Of a stretch of DNA of 64,000 nt, positions 34,193-43,263 are shown in pieces. The first letter of the stretch is position 1. Each line of letters begins with the position of its first letter. The notes under the pieces are model-generated. The model had not been told where the DNA came from and did not search any database. It saw nothing but the letters and a program-made list of their open reading frames with translations. This DNA is from Bacillota bacterium (GTDB lineage: Bacteria > Bacillota > Clostridia > Christensenellales > SZUA-584), in NCBI GenBank assembly GCA_023412005.1, contig JAEYOE010000024.1:41308-105307 (forward strand). Direction: 5' to 3'. The translations under genes and the position numbers were made by a program.

Positions 34193-34660
34193 CTATTCAG
34201 CCTTATCAAAAGTCAACGCTACATTTCCGCTGATGCCCGAACTCAGCTTCACAATGTCCAGAGGATATGTCAGCACCTGAAGCAGCTGCGCATCATCGGC
34301 GGGCACCGTCTCATTCACCTTAATTTCGGTCTGCCCTTCGTTATCCACAATGCTGTTGATCTCAATCGCGTAACCGGATGTCTTGCGCTCACCCGCATAA
34401 ACCACCAGATACATATCATCCCCCGCGTTGATCACATCATATCCCTGCTGTGCCCGGCTTTCATCCACCTTGCTTTTTATATCATCGCTGAGCTGCTCAA
34501 AGTTAACGCGCTCAAACCCGATGGTATTCACCATAATTCCTTGGTTGGTGTGAGATGCGTCCACATCCGCCGTGGCAATAGGCTGCGCTATATCTGTGTT
34601 ACAAGCACCAAACGTTGTAATTACCATGAGCACTGCCATCACCAAAAATAATTTTTTCAT
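34193..34660 (-). CDS. PrcB-type lipoprotein (protease complex subunit PrcB C-terminal domain)
   Basis: A 155-aa lipoprotein: signal peptide with lipobox FGAC (Cys20) and a beta-rich C-terminal domain. The motif YLVVYAGERKTSGYAIEIN, followed by TVPADDAQLLQVLTYPLDIVKL, matches the PrcB_C family (PF14343), small extracytoplasmic proteins of uncertain function in Firmicutes. ATG 34660 has GGAGGA 4 nt upstream; a frame extending to 34816 has no ribosome site. It appears monocistronic. Confidence 0.8.
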   Translation of the reverse strand: MKKLFLVMAVLMVITTFGACNTDIAQPIATADVDASHTNQGIMVNTIGFERVNFEQLSDDIKSKVDESRAQQGYDVINAGDDMYLVVYAGERKTSGYAIEINSIVDNEGQTEIKVNETVPADDAQLLQVLTYPLDIVKLSSGISGNVALTFDKAE

Positions 34661-34749
34661 AAAGTCCTCCGAAAATATGATACCTTTATGACGTGATGCG
34701 TCGGTCATTTGTTCCGAGATAAAAAGTAACACCGATTGGTGTCGCACGC

Positions 34750-34935
34750 TCATTCCGGCGGACGCGAGGGGCTGAATATGTATTCCAACGTGTCTGCTGC
34801 TTGTTGCCCGAGCCATTCTGTCCGGAACAAAACGCTGCTATTTCTTATCTCATATTGCTGAATTTCATTCAATATCAGCCCTTGCAGCGGTATAATGTCA
34901 TCATTTGTCTGCTCGGGTTTGCTATCATATTTCAT
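34750..34935 (-). CDS. Possible 61-aa hypothetical protein
   Basis: A 61-codon frame with a GGAAGCAAG site directly before the ATG. The product is hydrophilic and ends SPSRPPE; no domain is recognised. It lies in an otherwise empty 34661-35110 stretch. Composition is protein-like but there is no supporting homology I can see. Confidence 0.35.
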   Translation of the reverse strand: MKYDSKPEQTNDDIIPLQGLILNEIQQYEIRNSSVLFRTEWLGQQAADTLEYIFSPSRPPE

Positions 34936-35110
34936 CTTGCTTCCAATATGCAGCCCAGCATGCTAGTCTAAGCCGTTAGATGCTTATATATTTGAATGGC
35001 AGCCAATATGATTATCAAAAAGAAAGCCTAGGATAAGTATATTATTGACTTTTTTATACAACTTATATTATGATGTAGCCAGCTCATTTTTATGGGCAAC
35101 TTGTGACGGG

Positions 35111-35141
35111 GTTAACATTGTTCTTAGTGAATAATGTTAAC
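35111..35141. terminator. Long A/T stem-loop downstream of the sugar-binding protein gene
   Basis: GTTAACATT-g-TTC (35111-35123) and GAA-t-AATGTTAAC (35129-35141) form a 13-position stem with one mismatch. The T run (CTTTTTTATTT) follows on the plus strand, while A residues precede the hairpin on the minus strand. A similar element with similar flanks (TTGTGACGG) follows the paralogous gene at 36759. Confidence 0.5.
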
Positions 35142-35169
35142 CTTTTTTATTTAGAATCTTGCTCTTACC

Positions 35170-36279
35170 CTATGCAGGGGGATTAAAATATTTATCCTTC
35201 ATCGTACTCACAAAGTCTCTTGTGTTTGCTTCAACGGTTTTCTGATAAGTCGGCAAACCCTGCTTCGTTAGCAAAAAATAGCCGGAATCTATAAAAAACG
35301 GTTTATCAGGTTTGTACGTATACCCGTCCTTTAAAAGCTTAAGCGCATAAATGCCTACATAGCCCATACCCCACGGATTTTGCGTCATCGTCCCGTACAT
35401 AAAGCCACCTTCAATAGCATTCAGCACATCCTGTGAGTCATCAATACCAATGGCCACAACTCTCTTTTCTTTCATGTCCATCATCGTCTTTGCCAACACC
35501 TGTGCATTAACATATCCCGTGCATATAATACCATCAACCCTGGCTATATAAGAGGCAAACATCGTACTAATGGCTTTTTCAGCCGGCTCTATCGCATCGG
35601 TATCCGCAAGCTCTTGATAAAGCACGAATCCTGCATTCTCGGGCCTGGCCAAAACCTCCTGAATCGCCACCTGTCGCTTTTTGGTGTTCGCATCTCCAAG
35701 CGAGCTGCACAGGTGAACAATGTTCCCTTTTGTCAAGCCATTTGCTTTCAATTTGTTAATCAGTTCCTGTGTACCTAGTGCCGCCGAGGCCCCCACATCT
35801 GTCGCAAAGCAAAATTCCGCATCAGACGGTAACGCAGGAGAGCCTCCTAACGCAATGGTTGGAATGCCGTTTAAAACCATCTTAGTAATTTGAGCATTGC
35901 TGGTCTCTGCATTAGAAGGAAACATTCCAATCCCCTTCGCGCCCTTGGTAATAACGGTTTCCAACACCTGATTCTGCTCTGTTTGGTCCCAGGCCTGCGG
36001 ACTCACAATAAACGGCTCAGGTATCCCCAGATCCTTTGCGGCTGCCTTTGCCCCCGGCTCATACGGATTAAAATATGGATGTGCCCCCCCATAAACGATG
36101 GCAAACTGGTAATCGGCGGGGTCTGCCACTTCACCCTCTTCTTCAATTAAAGCGCTGCTCTCCTCTTGTGAGTAATCTTCTGCTGTTTTGGCTGTATTAT
36201 CAATGACCTTCGGTTGACTGCAGGCGACAAGCAATAGAATGAGATTAATATTCAAAACGAATGCAATAATTCTTTTCAT
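35170..36279 (-). CDS. Sugar ABC transporter substrate-binding lipoprotein (paralogue 1)
   Basis: A 369-aa lipoprotein with lipobox LVAC (Cys20), an acidic spacer and a type I periplasmic-binding fold (Peripla_BP_4/RbsB-like): FAIVYGGAHPYFNPYEPGA, GIGMFPSNAETS, IPTIALGGSPALPS, VVAIGIDDSQDVL. It is a close paralogue of the next gene upstream (36759), with long identical runs such as VDGI.CTGYVNAQVLAKTM. It ends the long minus-strand carbohydrate locus. GAGGAG precedes ATG 36279. It probably supplies the same RbsA/RbsC-type importer with a related ligand. Confidence 0.92.
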   Translation of the reverse strand: MKRIIAFVLNINLILLLVACSQPKVIDNTAKTAEDYSQEESSALIEEEGEVADPADYQFAIVYGGAHPYFNPYEPGAKAAAKDLGIPEPFIVSPQAWDQTEQNQVLETVITKGAKGIGMFPSNAETSNAQITKMVLNGIPTIALGGSPALPSDAEFCFATDVGASAALGTQELINKLKANGLTKGNIVHLCSSLGDANTKKRQVAIQEVLARPENAGFVLYQELADTDAIEPAEKAISTMFASYIARVDGIICTGYVNAQVLAKTMMDMKEKRVVAIGIDDSQDVLNAIEGGFMYGTMTQNPWGMGYVGIYALKLLKDGYTYKPDKPFFIDSGYFLLTKQGLPTYQKTVEANTRDFVSTMKDKYFNPPA

Positions 36280-36479
36280 TTTAAAACTCCTCGTGCCAGA
36301 TACTTATTATATTATACCAGATATGACGGCATCGTAACTAACCGCAATAAATTCCTTGTTTCGTGGTTATAACCACCGTCAGCGGGTGGTATGCACTCAC
36401 CTATAAGGGCATATGACTGGCTTGTGCTTGGAAACGCATTGAATAGTATGCCAATCATCAGGCCGCCGCTAAATCCGCC

Positions 36480-36614
36480 TTATTGCGTGCCTCTGTTCTT
36501 AATCTTCGCCACCGTATCTGCATTAGTACCCTCTACACAAATTGTACTTCCATACTGGTGCTTCAAGTTTATATGCCGAAATAAGATAAGCAACGCCTTT
36601 TCTCTTTCAGACAT
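36480..36614 (-). CDS. Doubtful 44-aa frame between the paralogous binding-protein genes
   Basis: The 36280-36758 gap contains one open minus-strand frame of 87 codons (36743-36480). Its only ATG, at 36614, gives 44 residues (MSEREKALLILFRHINLKHQ..., ...NADTVAKIKNRGTQ). The upstream AGGG site is weak. It may be a gene remnant left from the duplication of the binding-protein genes. No family recognised. Confidence 0.2.
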   Translation of the reverse strand: MSEREKALLILFRHINLKHQYGSTICVEGTNADTVAKIKNRGTQ

Positions 36615-36659
36615 CCCATACCCTGAATATACTATACTATGCTCATCCGTATATGTAAC

Positions 36660-36689
36660 AACCCCGACAAAATCATTTTTGCCGGGGTT
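36660..36689. other. Intergenic hairpin
   Basis: AACCCCG-a-CAAAA (36660-36672) pairs with TTTTG-c-CGGGGTT (36677-36689) around a short loop, directly beyond the element at 36704. No T run follows in either direction. It may stabilise the 3' end of the upstream binding-protein mRNA. Confidence 0.45.
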
Positions 36690-36703
36690 GCCTTGTGACG
36701 GAA

Positions 36704-36731
36704 TTATACTATTTTCAGTAAATAGTGTTAA
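36704..36731. terminator. A/T stem-loop after the second binding-protein gene
   Basis: TTATACTATTT (36704-36714) pairs with AAATAGTGTTAA (36720-36731) with a bulge; CCTTTTTAT follows on the plus strand. It has the same position and flanks as the element at 35111, showing that the duplication included the 3' region. Confidence 0.5.
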
Positions 36732-36758
36732 CCTTTTTATCGTTTATTGATAAAGGTT

Positions 36759-37886
36759 TTATTGCGCAGGGGCAACGAAGTATTTGTCAGCCATTGTGGA
36801 CACAAAATCGTATGCCATCTGCTTCTGATTGTCAGCGTAGGATGCAAGACCATCCTGTTTCAGAAGGAAGAATCCGGAGTCGATGAAGAACGGCGCATCC
36901 GGTTTCATTGTGTAACCATCAGCAAATAACTTCATCGCGTATGTTCCAACATAACCCATTGCCCAAGAGCTCTGTGTCATTGTTCCGAACATGTAACCGT
37001 TTTCGATTGCGCTAAGAACATCAGCCGAGTCGTCGATACCGATAGCAACGATGCCATCATTCGACTTTCTCTCGTTCATTGTCTTGGCAAGAACCTGAGC
37101 GTTCACATAGCCGGTGCAGACAATACCATCAACTTCGTCAATATAGGAAGCGTACATGGAGGAGATGGCTTCTTCTGCCGGTTCTGTTGCGTCGGTATCA
37201 GCCAGTTCCCATTCGAGTGTAAATCCAGCATTTTCGGGTTTCGCCAGAACTTCAGCGATAGCTGCCTGTCTCTTCTGTGTATTGGTATCAGCCAGCGAAG
37301 AGCAAAGGTGGAGAAGTTTGCCTTCTGTCTTACCCTGAGCCTTCAGCTCGTCAATGATCGCCTGTGTTGCAAAGCCTACAGAAGCGCCCACATCGGTGGC
37401 ATAGCAGAAGCTCGCCTTAGAGGGAGTTGCCGGGGATCCACCCATTGTGACCACGGGAATACCCATGCCAACCAACTCGGAGATCTTTTCGTTTCCGGCA
37501 ACAGCATCCGATGTAAACATACCGATACCACTGATACCGCCCGCTACAAGGCCGTCAATGATCGCGTTCTGCTCGGTCTGATCCCAGTTCTGCGGGCTTG
37601 TGACATTGGGAACCGGAATACCCAGGTCAAGAGCCGCTGCCTGTGCACCAAACGCCCACGGATCGAAGAACGGATGGACGCCGCCGTAAACAATTGCGAA
37701 GTTATAGTTTGCGCCCTCTTTCTGGCCCCCCACAACTACATCCTCCATATCGTCCATTTCAATCTCAGTCTGCGTGTCCGCTTTCGGCGTTGCATCAGAC
37801 TCCGCCGGCTTTGCAGCCGGTGCACCACATGCTGCCAAACTCAGAAGCATGCATACAGCCAATACAAGTACAACTAGTCTTTTCAT
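36759..37886 (-). CDS. Sugar ABC transporter substrate-binding lipoprotein (paralogue 2)
   Basis: A 375-aa lipoprotein with lipobox LAAC and a spacer rich in Glu/Asp/Met (EIEMDDMEDVVVGG), then a type I binding-protein fold (NFAIVYGGVHPFFDPWAFGA..., IVAIGIDDSADVLSAIENG). It lies 58 bp after the ATPase gene at 37945 and so is the main binding protein of this importer. The ATG at 37886 is preferred; the ATG at 37898 directly abuts the AAAGG ribosome site. Compared with paralogue 1 it has the same length, fold and most of the ligand-pocket-like aromatic residues. Confidence 0.93.
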   Translation of the reverse strand: MKRLVVLVLAVCMLLSLAACGAPAAKPAESDATPKADTQTEIEMDDMEDVVVGGQKEGANYNFAIVYGGVHPFFDPWAFGAQAAALDLGIPVPNVTSPQNWDQTEQNAIIDGLVAGGISGIGMFTSDAVAGNEKISELVGMGIPVVTMGGSPATPSKASFCYATDVGASVGFATQAIIDELKAQGKTEGKLLHLCSSLADTNTQKRQAAIAEVLAKPENAGFTLEWELADTDATEPAEEAISSMYASYIDEVDGIVCTGYVNAQVLAKTMNERKSNDGIVAIGIDDSADVLSAIENGYMFGTMTQSSWAMGYVGTYAMKLFADGYTMKPDAPFFIDSGFFLLKQDGLASYADNQKQMAYDFVSTMADKYFVAPAQ

Positions 37887-37944
37887 TTTTTCTTTCATCC
37901 TTTCGATTTTTCTATTTAAGCCTTATGGCTTAAGCTTTAAAAAG

Positions 37945-39471
37945 CTAATTCATAATTAAATTCATGATCTCTTTACTCATCTCGTCATATGACTTTGTAT
38001 TGTTGATCTCGCCCACAATACGACCGTCTTTGAAAACGATGATTCTGTCAGCAATCTGCACGAGCTCGGGCATATCCGACGTAATGCAGATAACGGATTT
38101 CCCCTCCTCTGTCAGATTGAACATCAACTTGTGGATCTCAGACTTTGTTTTGATATCGATACCCACCGTCGGTTCATCAATAATCAGTATTTTGGGATCC
38201 AGCGCCAAGGCTTTCCCCAAGCTCACCTTCTGCTGATTACCACCGCTCAGGTTTCTTACCTCCTGCTTGAGGTGGGGCGTTTTTATTTGAAGCTCTTCCC
38301 GATAACGCTGCGCAATTTCTGTCTCCTTCTTCATATTCAGAAACGACGCAAATCCCTTAATTTTATCCAGTATAGTGGAGGTGATGTTAATCTTCACACT
38401 ATGATCCAGAAACAATCCTTCTTCTTTTCGGTTTTCACTCAAATAGCAAAGACCGTATTTAGACTGCGCCTGTGCAACGCTCTTTGTTTTGACTTTCTTA
38501 CCATTGATGAATTGTTCACCTTCTATTGCCGGATCAAATCCGATCAGTGTTCGCGCAAACTCAGTGCGTCCCGCGCCCACTAACCCGTACCATCCCAGCA
38601 GCTCACCTTTTCTTAGTTTGAAGGATTTCGGCTTAGGTGAATCCACGCTTCTCAGGTCTTTCGCTTCCAAAACCACTTCTGCGTTATCGAAGTCCCGCTT
38701 TTGGAGGGATGTGAACTCCTCGGTTCTTCCAACCATGCGTGTAATCAGGTCATCACGCGTCATATCTTTAATAGGTGTCGATATCTCATTGGTTTCAATA
38801 GACGCCACATTTCTACCATCCCTGAGCACGGTTACCGTATCAGCCACAGAGAATACTTCTTCAATTTTATGCGAAACGAATATGAACGAAATACCTTTAT
38901 CCCTAAGCTGTTTGACCAAGTCTATCAGCATTTTCGCTTCGTTTACTGAAATTGAAGCCGTTGGCTCGTCGAGCAGTATGATCTTAGCATCCGATGAAAG
39001 CGCCTTGGCAATTTCTATCAGCTGCTTTTGACCTGCACTAAGCGTTTCTACGTTTTTAGTCGGCGGAATATCGAGCCCAACCATGTTGATATACTTCTGC
39101 GCCGCCTCATTGATCTCCGCTTGATCTATTCGCTTCATCATTTTATCAGTATAATGCTCAATCATGATGTTGCCTGCCACGGAGAACGTGGGGAAAAGAT
39201 TCCGTTCCTGATGCACAACGTTAATACCAGCTGCAAATGCATCTCTTGGGCTGTTAAACGATACTTCTTTGCCGTTGACGAACATTTTACCTTCGTTTTG
39301 CTTATAAACGCCGGTGATGATCTTGATCAACGTGCTTTTGCCCGCACCGTTTTCCCCCATCAGCGCGTGGATTTCACCTTCCTTAATGCTGAAGTTGACA
39401 TTATCAAGGGCCACAACGCCCGGAAAGATTTTCGTGATATTCTTTAATTCCAGAATCGTATCGCCGGTCAT
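37945..39471 (-). CDS. RbsA/MglA-type sugar ABC ATPase (two nucleotide-binding domains)
   Basis: A 508-aa double ATPase of normal length. NBD1 has intact Walker A GENGAGKST (about 38-46), signature LSAGQKQ and Walker B IILLDEPTAS. NBD2 has the degenerate Walker A normal for this family (GLVGAGRTE), signature LSGGNQQKVSLGKAL and Walker B ILIIDEPTVGID. It overlaps the permease gene by ATGA (39468-39471). It powers sugar import together with the two permeases and binding proteins around it. Confidence 0.96.
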   Translation of the reverse strand: MTGDTILELKNITKIFPGVVALDNVNFSIKEGEIHALMGENGAGKSTLIKIITGVYKQNEGKMFVNGKEVSFNSPRDAFAAGINVVHQERNLFPTFSVAGNIMIEHYTDKMMKRIDQAEINEAAQKYINMVGLDIPPTKNVETLSAGQKQLIEIAKALSSDAKIILLDEPTASISVNEAKMLIDLVKQLRDKGISFIFVSHKIEEVFSVADTVTVLRDGRNVASIETNEISTPIKDMTRDDLITRMVGRTEEFTSLQKRDFDNAEVVLEAKDLRSVDSPKPKSFKLRKGELLGWYGLVGAGRTEFARTLIGFDPAIEGEQFINGKKVKTKSVAQAQSKYGLCYLSENRKEEGLFLDHSVKINITSTILDKIKGFASFLNMKKETEIAQRYREELQIKTPHLKQEVRNLSGGNQQKVSLGKALALDPKILIIDEPTVGIDIKTKSEIHKLMFNLTEEGKSVICITSDMPELVQIADRIIVFKDGRIVGEINNTKSYDEMSKEIMNLIMN

Positions 39472-40478
39472 AATGCAGCACGCTCCAATCTCTCGCGGTG
39501 TTCTTCTCTCAGCAGTCGAATCCTATCGAGACCAACCGCAAGCAGTATAATAATCCCTTCCAACATTTCTACTATATAAACATTGACCTGCAAGTGAACG
39601 ACGCCGTTTGACACAATCGCGAGCAACAGTCCGCCCAGGAAAGCACCACCCACATCGACGCGTCCGCCTTCCATTCGAGTCCCGCCAATGAGCGGTGCAG
39701 CGAATGAGAACAGCATCCAGTCACCTCCGATATCCGATCCAATTGACCCCAGTCGGGTACTGAACAGTATGCCGGCACATGCAGCAATGACTGCTGAGAG
39801 GATATGCTTCGTCATCATGACTTTATTGACATTGATGCCGGATAATTCAGCCGCTTTTTTGTTTGCGCCCAGTGCCAGTATTTGATGCCCGTAACTCGTG
39901 TATTTGAACATATACCAAAGTATAAATGTAAACACCAGCGTTATGACGATCATAAAAGGTATCCAGCCGGCAATGTTGTAAGCCCCGATCCAGTCAAATC
40001 CTTCAGGCAGGTTATAAAACGGATTGGCCTTGGTAATCGCCAAAGATATACCGGTGAAAATACTCATTGTTGCCAGCGTAGTCAGCCAAGATATCTCGCC
40101 CGTACCACCCAGCCGCGTAATAACAAACCCATTGAACGCACCGCAGCAGGCGCCAATCATAACAGCAATTAAGATTGCAAATCCCCAAGGCATATCCGCT
40201 CGTTGTATCAGCGCGCCGACAATAACTGCGGAGAGACCACCGATCGCACCGATTGAAACATTCAATCCCCCACCGGCGATGACCACCATCTGTGCATAAC
40301 CCACCAAAATCGTCACACTGCAGATTCTGGCGATTGCGACAAAGTTGTCTTGAGAAAAGAACTTACCGCTTTGCGTCGAGATCAGCAAGGATAGCAATAC
40401 GATGACGATCGCGATACCCATTTTGTTTGTTATCTTAAACTTATTCTTTTTCGTGGTATCAGCGTGCGAGTTTTTCAT
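39468..40478 (-). CDS. RbsC-type sugar ABC permease (1)
   Basis: A 336-aa permease with 8-10 helices. The family signature near the third helix reads VVIAGGGLNVSIGAIGGLSA (compare GGIDLSVG in RbsC), and the C-terminal cytoplasmic coupling region contains APLIGGTRMEGGRVDVGGAFLGGLLL. The ATG at 40478 has GGAGGTGA upstream; it overlaps the end of the next permease gene by 20 bp. With permease 2 it probably forms a heterodimeric channel. Confidence 0.93.
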   Translation of the reverse strand: MKNSHADTTKKNKFKITNKMGIAIVIVLLSLLISTQSGKFFSQDNFVAIARICSVTILVGYAQMVVIAGGGLNVSIGAIGGLSAVIVGALIQRADMPWGFAILIAVMIGACCGAFNGFVITRLGGTGEISWLTTLATMSIFTGISLAITKANPFYNLPEGFDWIGAYNIAGWIPFMIVITLVFTFILWYMFKYTSYGHQILALGANKKAAELSGINVNKVMMTKHILSAVIAACAGILFSTRLGSIGSDIGGDWMLFSFAAPLIGGTRMEGGRVDVGGAFLGGLLLAIVSNGVVHLQVNVYIVEMLEGIIILLAVGLDRIRLLREEHRERLERAAL

Positions 40479-41571
40479 ACTTGTCACCTCCATTTTTGGA
40501 ATTATCATCCTGCGTTTCGATAATAGCCTTATCCTGCTTCTTGCTTAACGCTTCACGCGCTTTGTTTAACAGGAATGACAGCAGAAGGATCGCACCGATG
40601 AATATCTGATGACTGAATGCATCCACTTTTAACAGCGCGAGAACGGTTGTAATCACCGTCATTATCGCAGCACCAATCATCGTACCGACAATTGATACTT
40701 TGCCGCCATTGAGCAATGTTCCGCCAAGAATCGGCGCTGCGAAGGAATACAGCATCCAATTATCACCCACTGATGTCTGTGCCGCACCAAGTTTCGAAAC
40801 TGTCAGGACTCCTGCGATGGCGCAAAGGGCTCCGCTGATGCCATGCGCCATCATAATGTATTTGTTGGAGTTGATTCCCGCGAAATCAGCAGCCCTGGTA
40901 CAGACTCCGGTCGCCAGCATTTTTCGGCCCAATACCGTCCTGTTGTAAAGCACCCAGAGTATCGCCATAATTCCCAATGCCACTATAAAGACTATTGGTA
41001 TGCCGAACGTCGCTTGGTCCTCTGTGCCGGAAGGCGGTAATGTCATTGCACTGATATTTTTGAAACCAGTCGGCAGGTTCCGGAAATATATATTCTGTGT
41101 TACCGCCATGTTAAGTCCGCGAATAATACTGATCAACGCAAGCGTGATAATGAATGGGTTGATTTTTGTTTTCACAATAATGCCACCCTGCAAAATGCCA
41201 ATCGCAAACCCGACCACCAGAGCCGCAGCAATGCCGATAATCCACGGCAGCGCCATCCCTATTTCTGCCTGAGTATACGCCTCTGCATTCATCGTACCCT
41301 CAAGCGGTATATTGATCAGGTAGCCGCATATCATGCCTGCCGCGCCGCCCATTGCGCCTACGGCAAGATTAAATTGTCCAACGGCCAGCGTTGCCATCTG
41401 CGCTAAACCAACCAAAGTAAATATGGCAATGTCTTTGGATAGAGCTGTCAGGCTGAAACCCAAGCGTGCAGGATTGGACTTTGTAATCACGACAAGCAGC
41501 AGGATGATAAAAATTACAGATATGCTCGCCAAATCGTTTTTGACAAACTTCACTAATCCTTTCTTTACCAT
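40459..41571 (-). CDS. RbsC-type sugar ABC permease (2)
   Basis: A 370-aa permease with about 9-10 helices and a hydrophilic C-terminal tail (KAREALSKKQDKAIIETQDDN). The signature region is VGQFNLAVGAMGGAAGM, further from the usual GGxDLSVG than in permease 1. AAPILGGTLLNGGKVSIVGTMIGA is the coupling region. It lies between the degenerate ATPase gene (41631) and permease 1. Two different permease genes in one importer cluster indicate a heteromeric transporter. Confidence 0.92.
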   Translation of the reverse strand: MVKKGLVKFVKNDLASISVIFIILLLVVITKSNPARLGFSLTALSKDIAIFTLVGLAQMATLAVGQFNLAVGAMGGAAGMICGYLINIPLEGTMNAEAYTQAEIGMALPWIIGIAAALVVGFAIGILQGGIIVKTKINPFIITLALISIIRGLNMAVTQNIYFRNLPTGFKNISAMTLPPSGTEDQATFGIPIVFIVALGIMAILWVLYNRTVLGRKMLATGVCTRAADFAGINSNKYIMMAHGISGALCAIAGVLTVSKLGAAQTSVGDNWMLYSFAAPILGGTLLNGGKVSIVGTMIGAAIMTVITTVLALLKVDAFSHQIFIGAILLLSFLLNKAREALSKKQDKAIIETQDDNSKNGGDKYEKLAR

Positions 41572-41630
41572 GTGCTTAACCTCTTTTCTGTAGATTCCAT
41601 TTATTACTGTAATCGGCTTTATGCCGATGT

Positions 41631-43121
41631 TTATATTAGGTTGTTAAATATATCAAGCTGGTCTTTAAACTCAAGCTCACTTTCATCAATAATGCCCGTA
41701 ATCGTTTGATTGCTGAACAGCAGAAACCGATTTGAGATCTGCAGTATCTCATGAACGTTTGATGAAATTAATATGATGGCTACCCCCCTATTAGAAAACG
41801 ACACCAGCAACTCTAATATTTGTTTACGGCTGGTTTTATCCATGCCTTTTGTCGGTTCTATCAGTATCAAAACTTTGGGCAGAACACTCATGGCTCTTGC
41901 AATGCTGACTTTTTTTTGCTGAGTTGTTGTTAATGAAGTCATATCGATGTCAGCGTCCAGCAAATCAAATCCGAGATCCTTGGTTACAGTCTTTACCAGC
42001 CAGTCTTCCAGCTCCTTGCGAATGATGTTAAGGTGGCTGATACTTCCGAGCCTTAAAATACTGATGTTTTCTTTAACGCTCAGGTTGTGCAGAAGTCCGC
42101 TATCTTCGTTTTCATACGATATCATCACTATTTTGTTTTTGATGGCATCTGCTGGTTTCTTGATTTTTATCTTTCTGCCTTCAAGATAGATCCTACCGCT
42201 TATGATCTTTTCCATTCCAAACAGTGCATCGCCGATCTCACATTTACCCGATCCGTACGAACCAGTTATACTAACGATCTCGCCCTTCCTGACGGAAAAG
42301 CTCACATCCTTTAAGGTATTTCTTGTCGTCAGTTTTTCAACGCGCAGGACCTCTTTGGAAATATCGTTGAGTGATATACCCGGTCGTTTTATCAGATACT
42401 CGCTGCTGATCATATGGATAATCTTCTCACGATCGATTTCCGAAGCCTTAACGTTACCGATAATACTGCCGTCGTTAATGATGTACATTCTGTCCGACAC
42501 GTCTGCAAAATCCTTCAGATTTTGCGCTATCACCAATATACCTACTTTTCTCTTTGAGAGCTCCCGGAACACACCTTCAAAAAGCTTTATCTGTTTCTTG
42601 TCGAGCAGTATATTTGTGTGATCCATGACCACCACTTTGGGGTCATCGAGCAGCGCCTTACCCAGCTGCACAAGCTGTATTTGCTCAATGGTTAAGTCTG
42701 CCGCCAAAGTATCCGGTGTAAATTCCAACCCTAGTATCTTAAGCAATTCACGGGTACGCGCTGCCTGTTGTTTAACTTTCAGGAACGGTTTGCTATCAGC
42801 ATCGTTTCTCCCGAGAAACAAGTTTTCCATGACTGTGAGGTTCGGTATGAGATCGCTTTTCTTGTGAATAATACTGATCCCTGCCTTTTTTCCGTCGTAC
42901 GGACAGCAAAGCTCAACCTCTCGACCATCCACGTATATCTTACCGAAATCCGGCTGGAACACGCCCCCTAAGAGCCTGACAACCATGGCTTTGGACTGCC
43001 CCGTGTCTCCGAACAGCTTGACAATCTCTCCCTCATAAACTGTCAGCGAAATATTCTTAAGCACCTTAACATCATTTATTTTTTTCGAGACACAATCTAA
43101 TCTCAATACCTCTTTGCGCAT
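41631..43121 (-). CDS. RbsA-like ABC ATPase with degenerate catalytic motifs
   Basis: A 496-aa protein with two ATPase domains of the sugar-importer type, but with altered motifs. NBD1 Walker A is GDTGQSKA (Lys44 kept, Ser/Thr replaced by Ala45), the signature is LTIEQ instead of LSGGQ, and Walker B ends MDH (His168 in place of Glu). NBD2 Walker A is GSYGSGKC (Lys293, then Cys), the signature is LTTTQ, and Walker B reads LILIEP with Ile421 where Asp is expected. The start at 43121 is set by GGAGGAAAGT. It may act as a regulatory or non-hydrolysing partner of the intact ATPase at 37945. Confidence 0.88.
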   Translation of the reverse strand: MRKEVLRLDCVSKKINDVKVLKNISLTVYEGEIVKLFGDTGQSKAMVVRLLGGVFQPDFGKIYVDGREVELCCPYDGKKAGISIIHKKSDLIPNLTVMENLFLGRNDADSKPFLKVKQQAARTRELLKILGLEFTPDTLAADLTIEQIQLVQLGKALLDDPKVVVMDHTNILLDKKQIKLFEGVFRELSKRKVGILVIAQNLKDFADVSDRMYIINDGSIIGNVKASEIDREKIIHMISSEYLIKRPGISLNDISKEVLRVEKLTTRNTLKDVSFSVRKGEIVSITGSYGSGKCEIGDALFGMEKIISGRIYLEGRKIKIKKPADAIKNKIVMISYENEDSGLLHNLSVKENISILRLGSISHLNIIRKELEDWLVKTVTKDLGFDLLDADIDMTSLTTTQQKKVSIARAMSVLPKVLILIEPTKGMDKTSRKQILELLVSFSNRGVAIILISSNVHEILQISNRFLLFSNQTITGIIDESELEFKDQLDIFNNLI

Positions 43122-43214
43122 ACTTTCCTCCATACTCTGTTGTATATTGCGATTTATTTTATCATAACGCTTCCTCAAACAATATTTTACATCAAAGTTT
43201 TTTTTGAAGGAAAT

Positions 43215-43246
43215 CCGTCACTCACCGTCAACACGGTGAGTGACGG
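43215..43246 (-). terminator. Strong 14-bp perfect stem-loop
   Basis: CCGTCACTCACCGT (43215-43228), loop CAAC, ACGGTGAGTGACGG (43233-43246). It follows the minus-strand cupin gene (stop 43264) by 18 bp. The minus strand continues ATTTCCTTC, so it may terminate partly and also protect the upstream mRNA end. Confidence 0.6.
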
Positions 43247-43263
43247 GCAAACAAAAGTTGGTA

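Noticed and set aside
36391..36750. 119-codon plus-strand frame
   Set aside because: Runs through the hairpins after the binding-protein gene, has no ribosome site, and is hydrophobic by chance composition.
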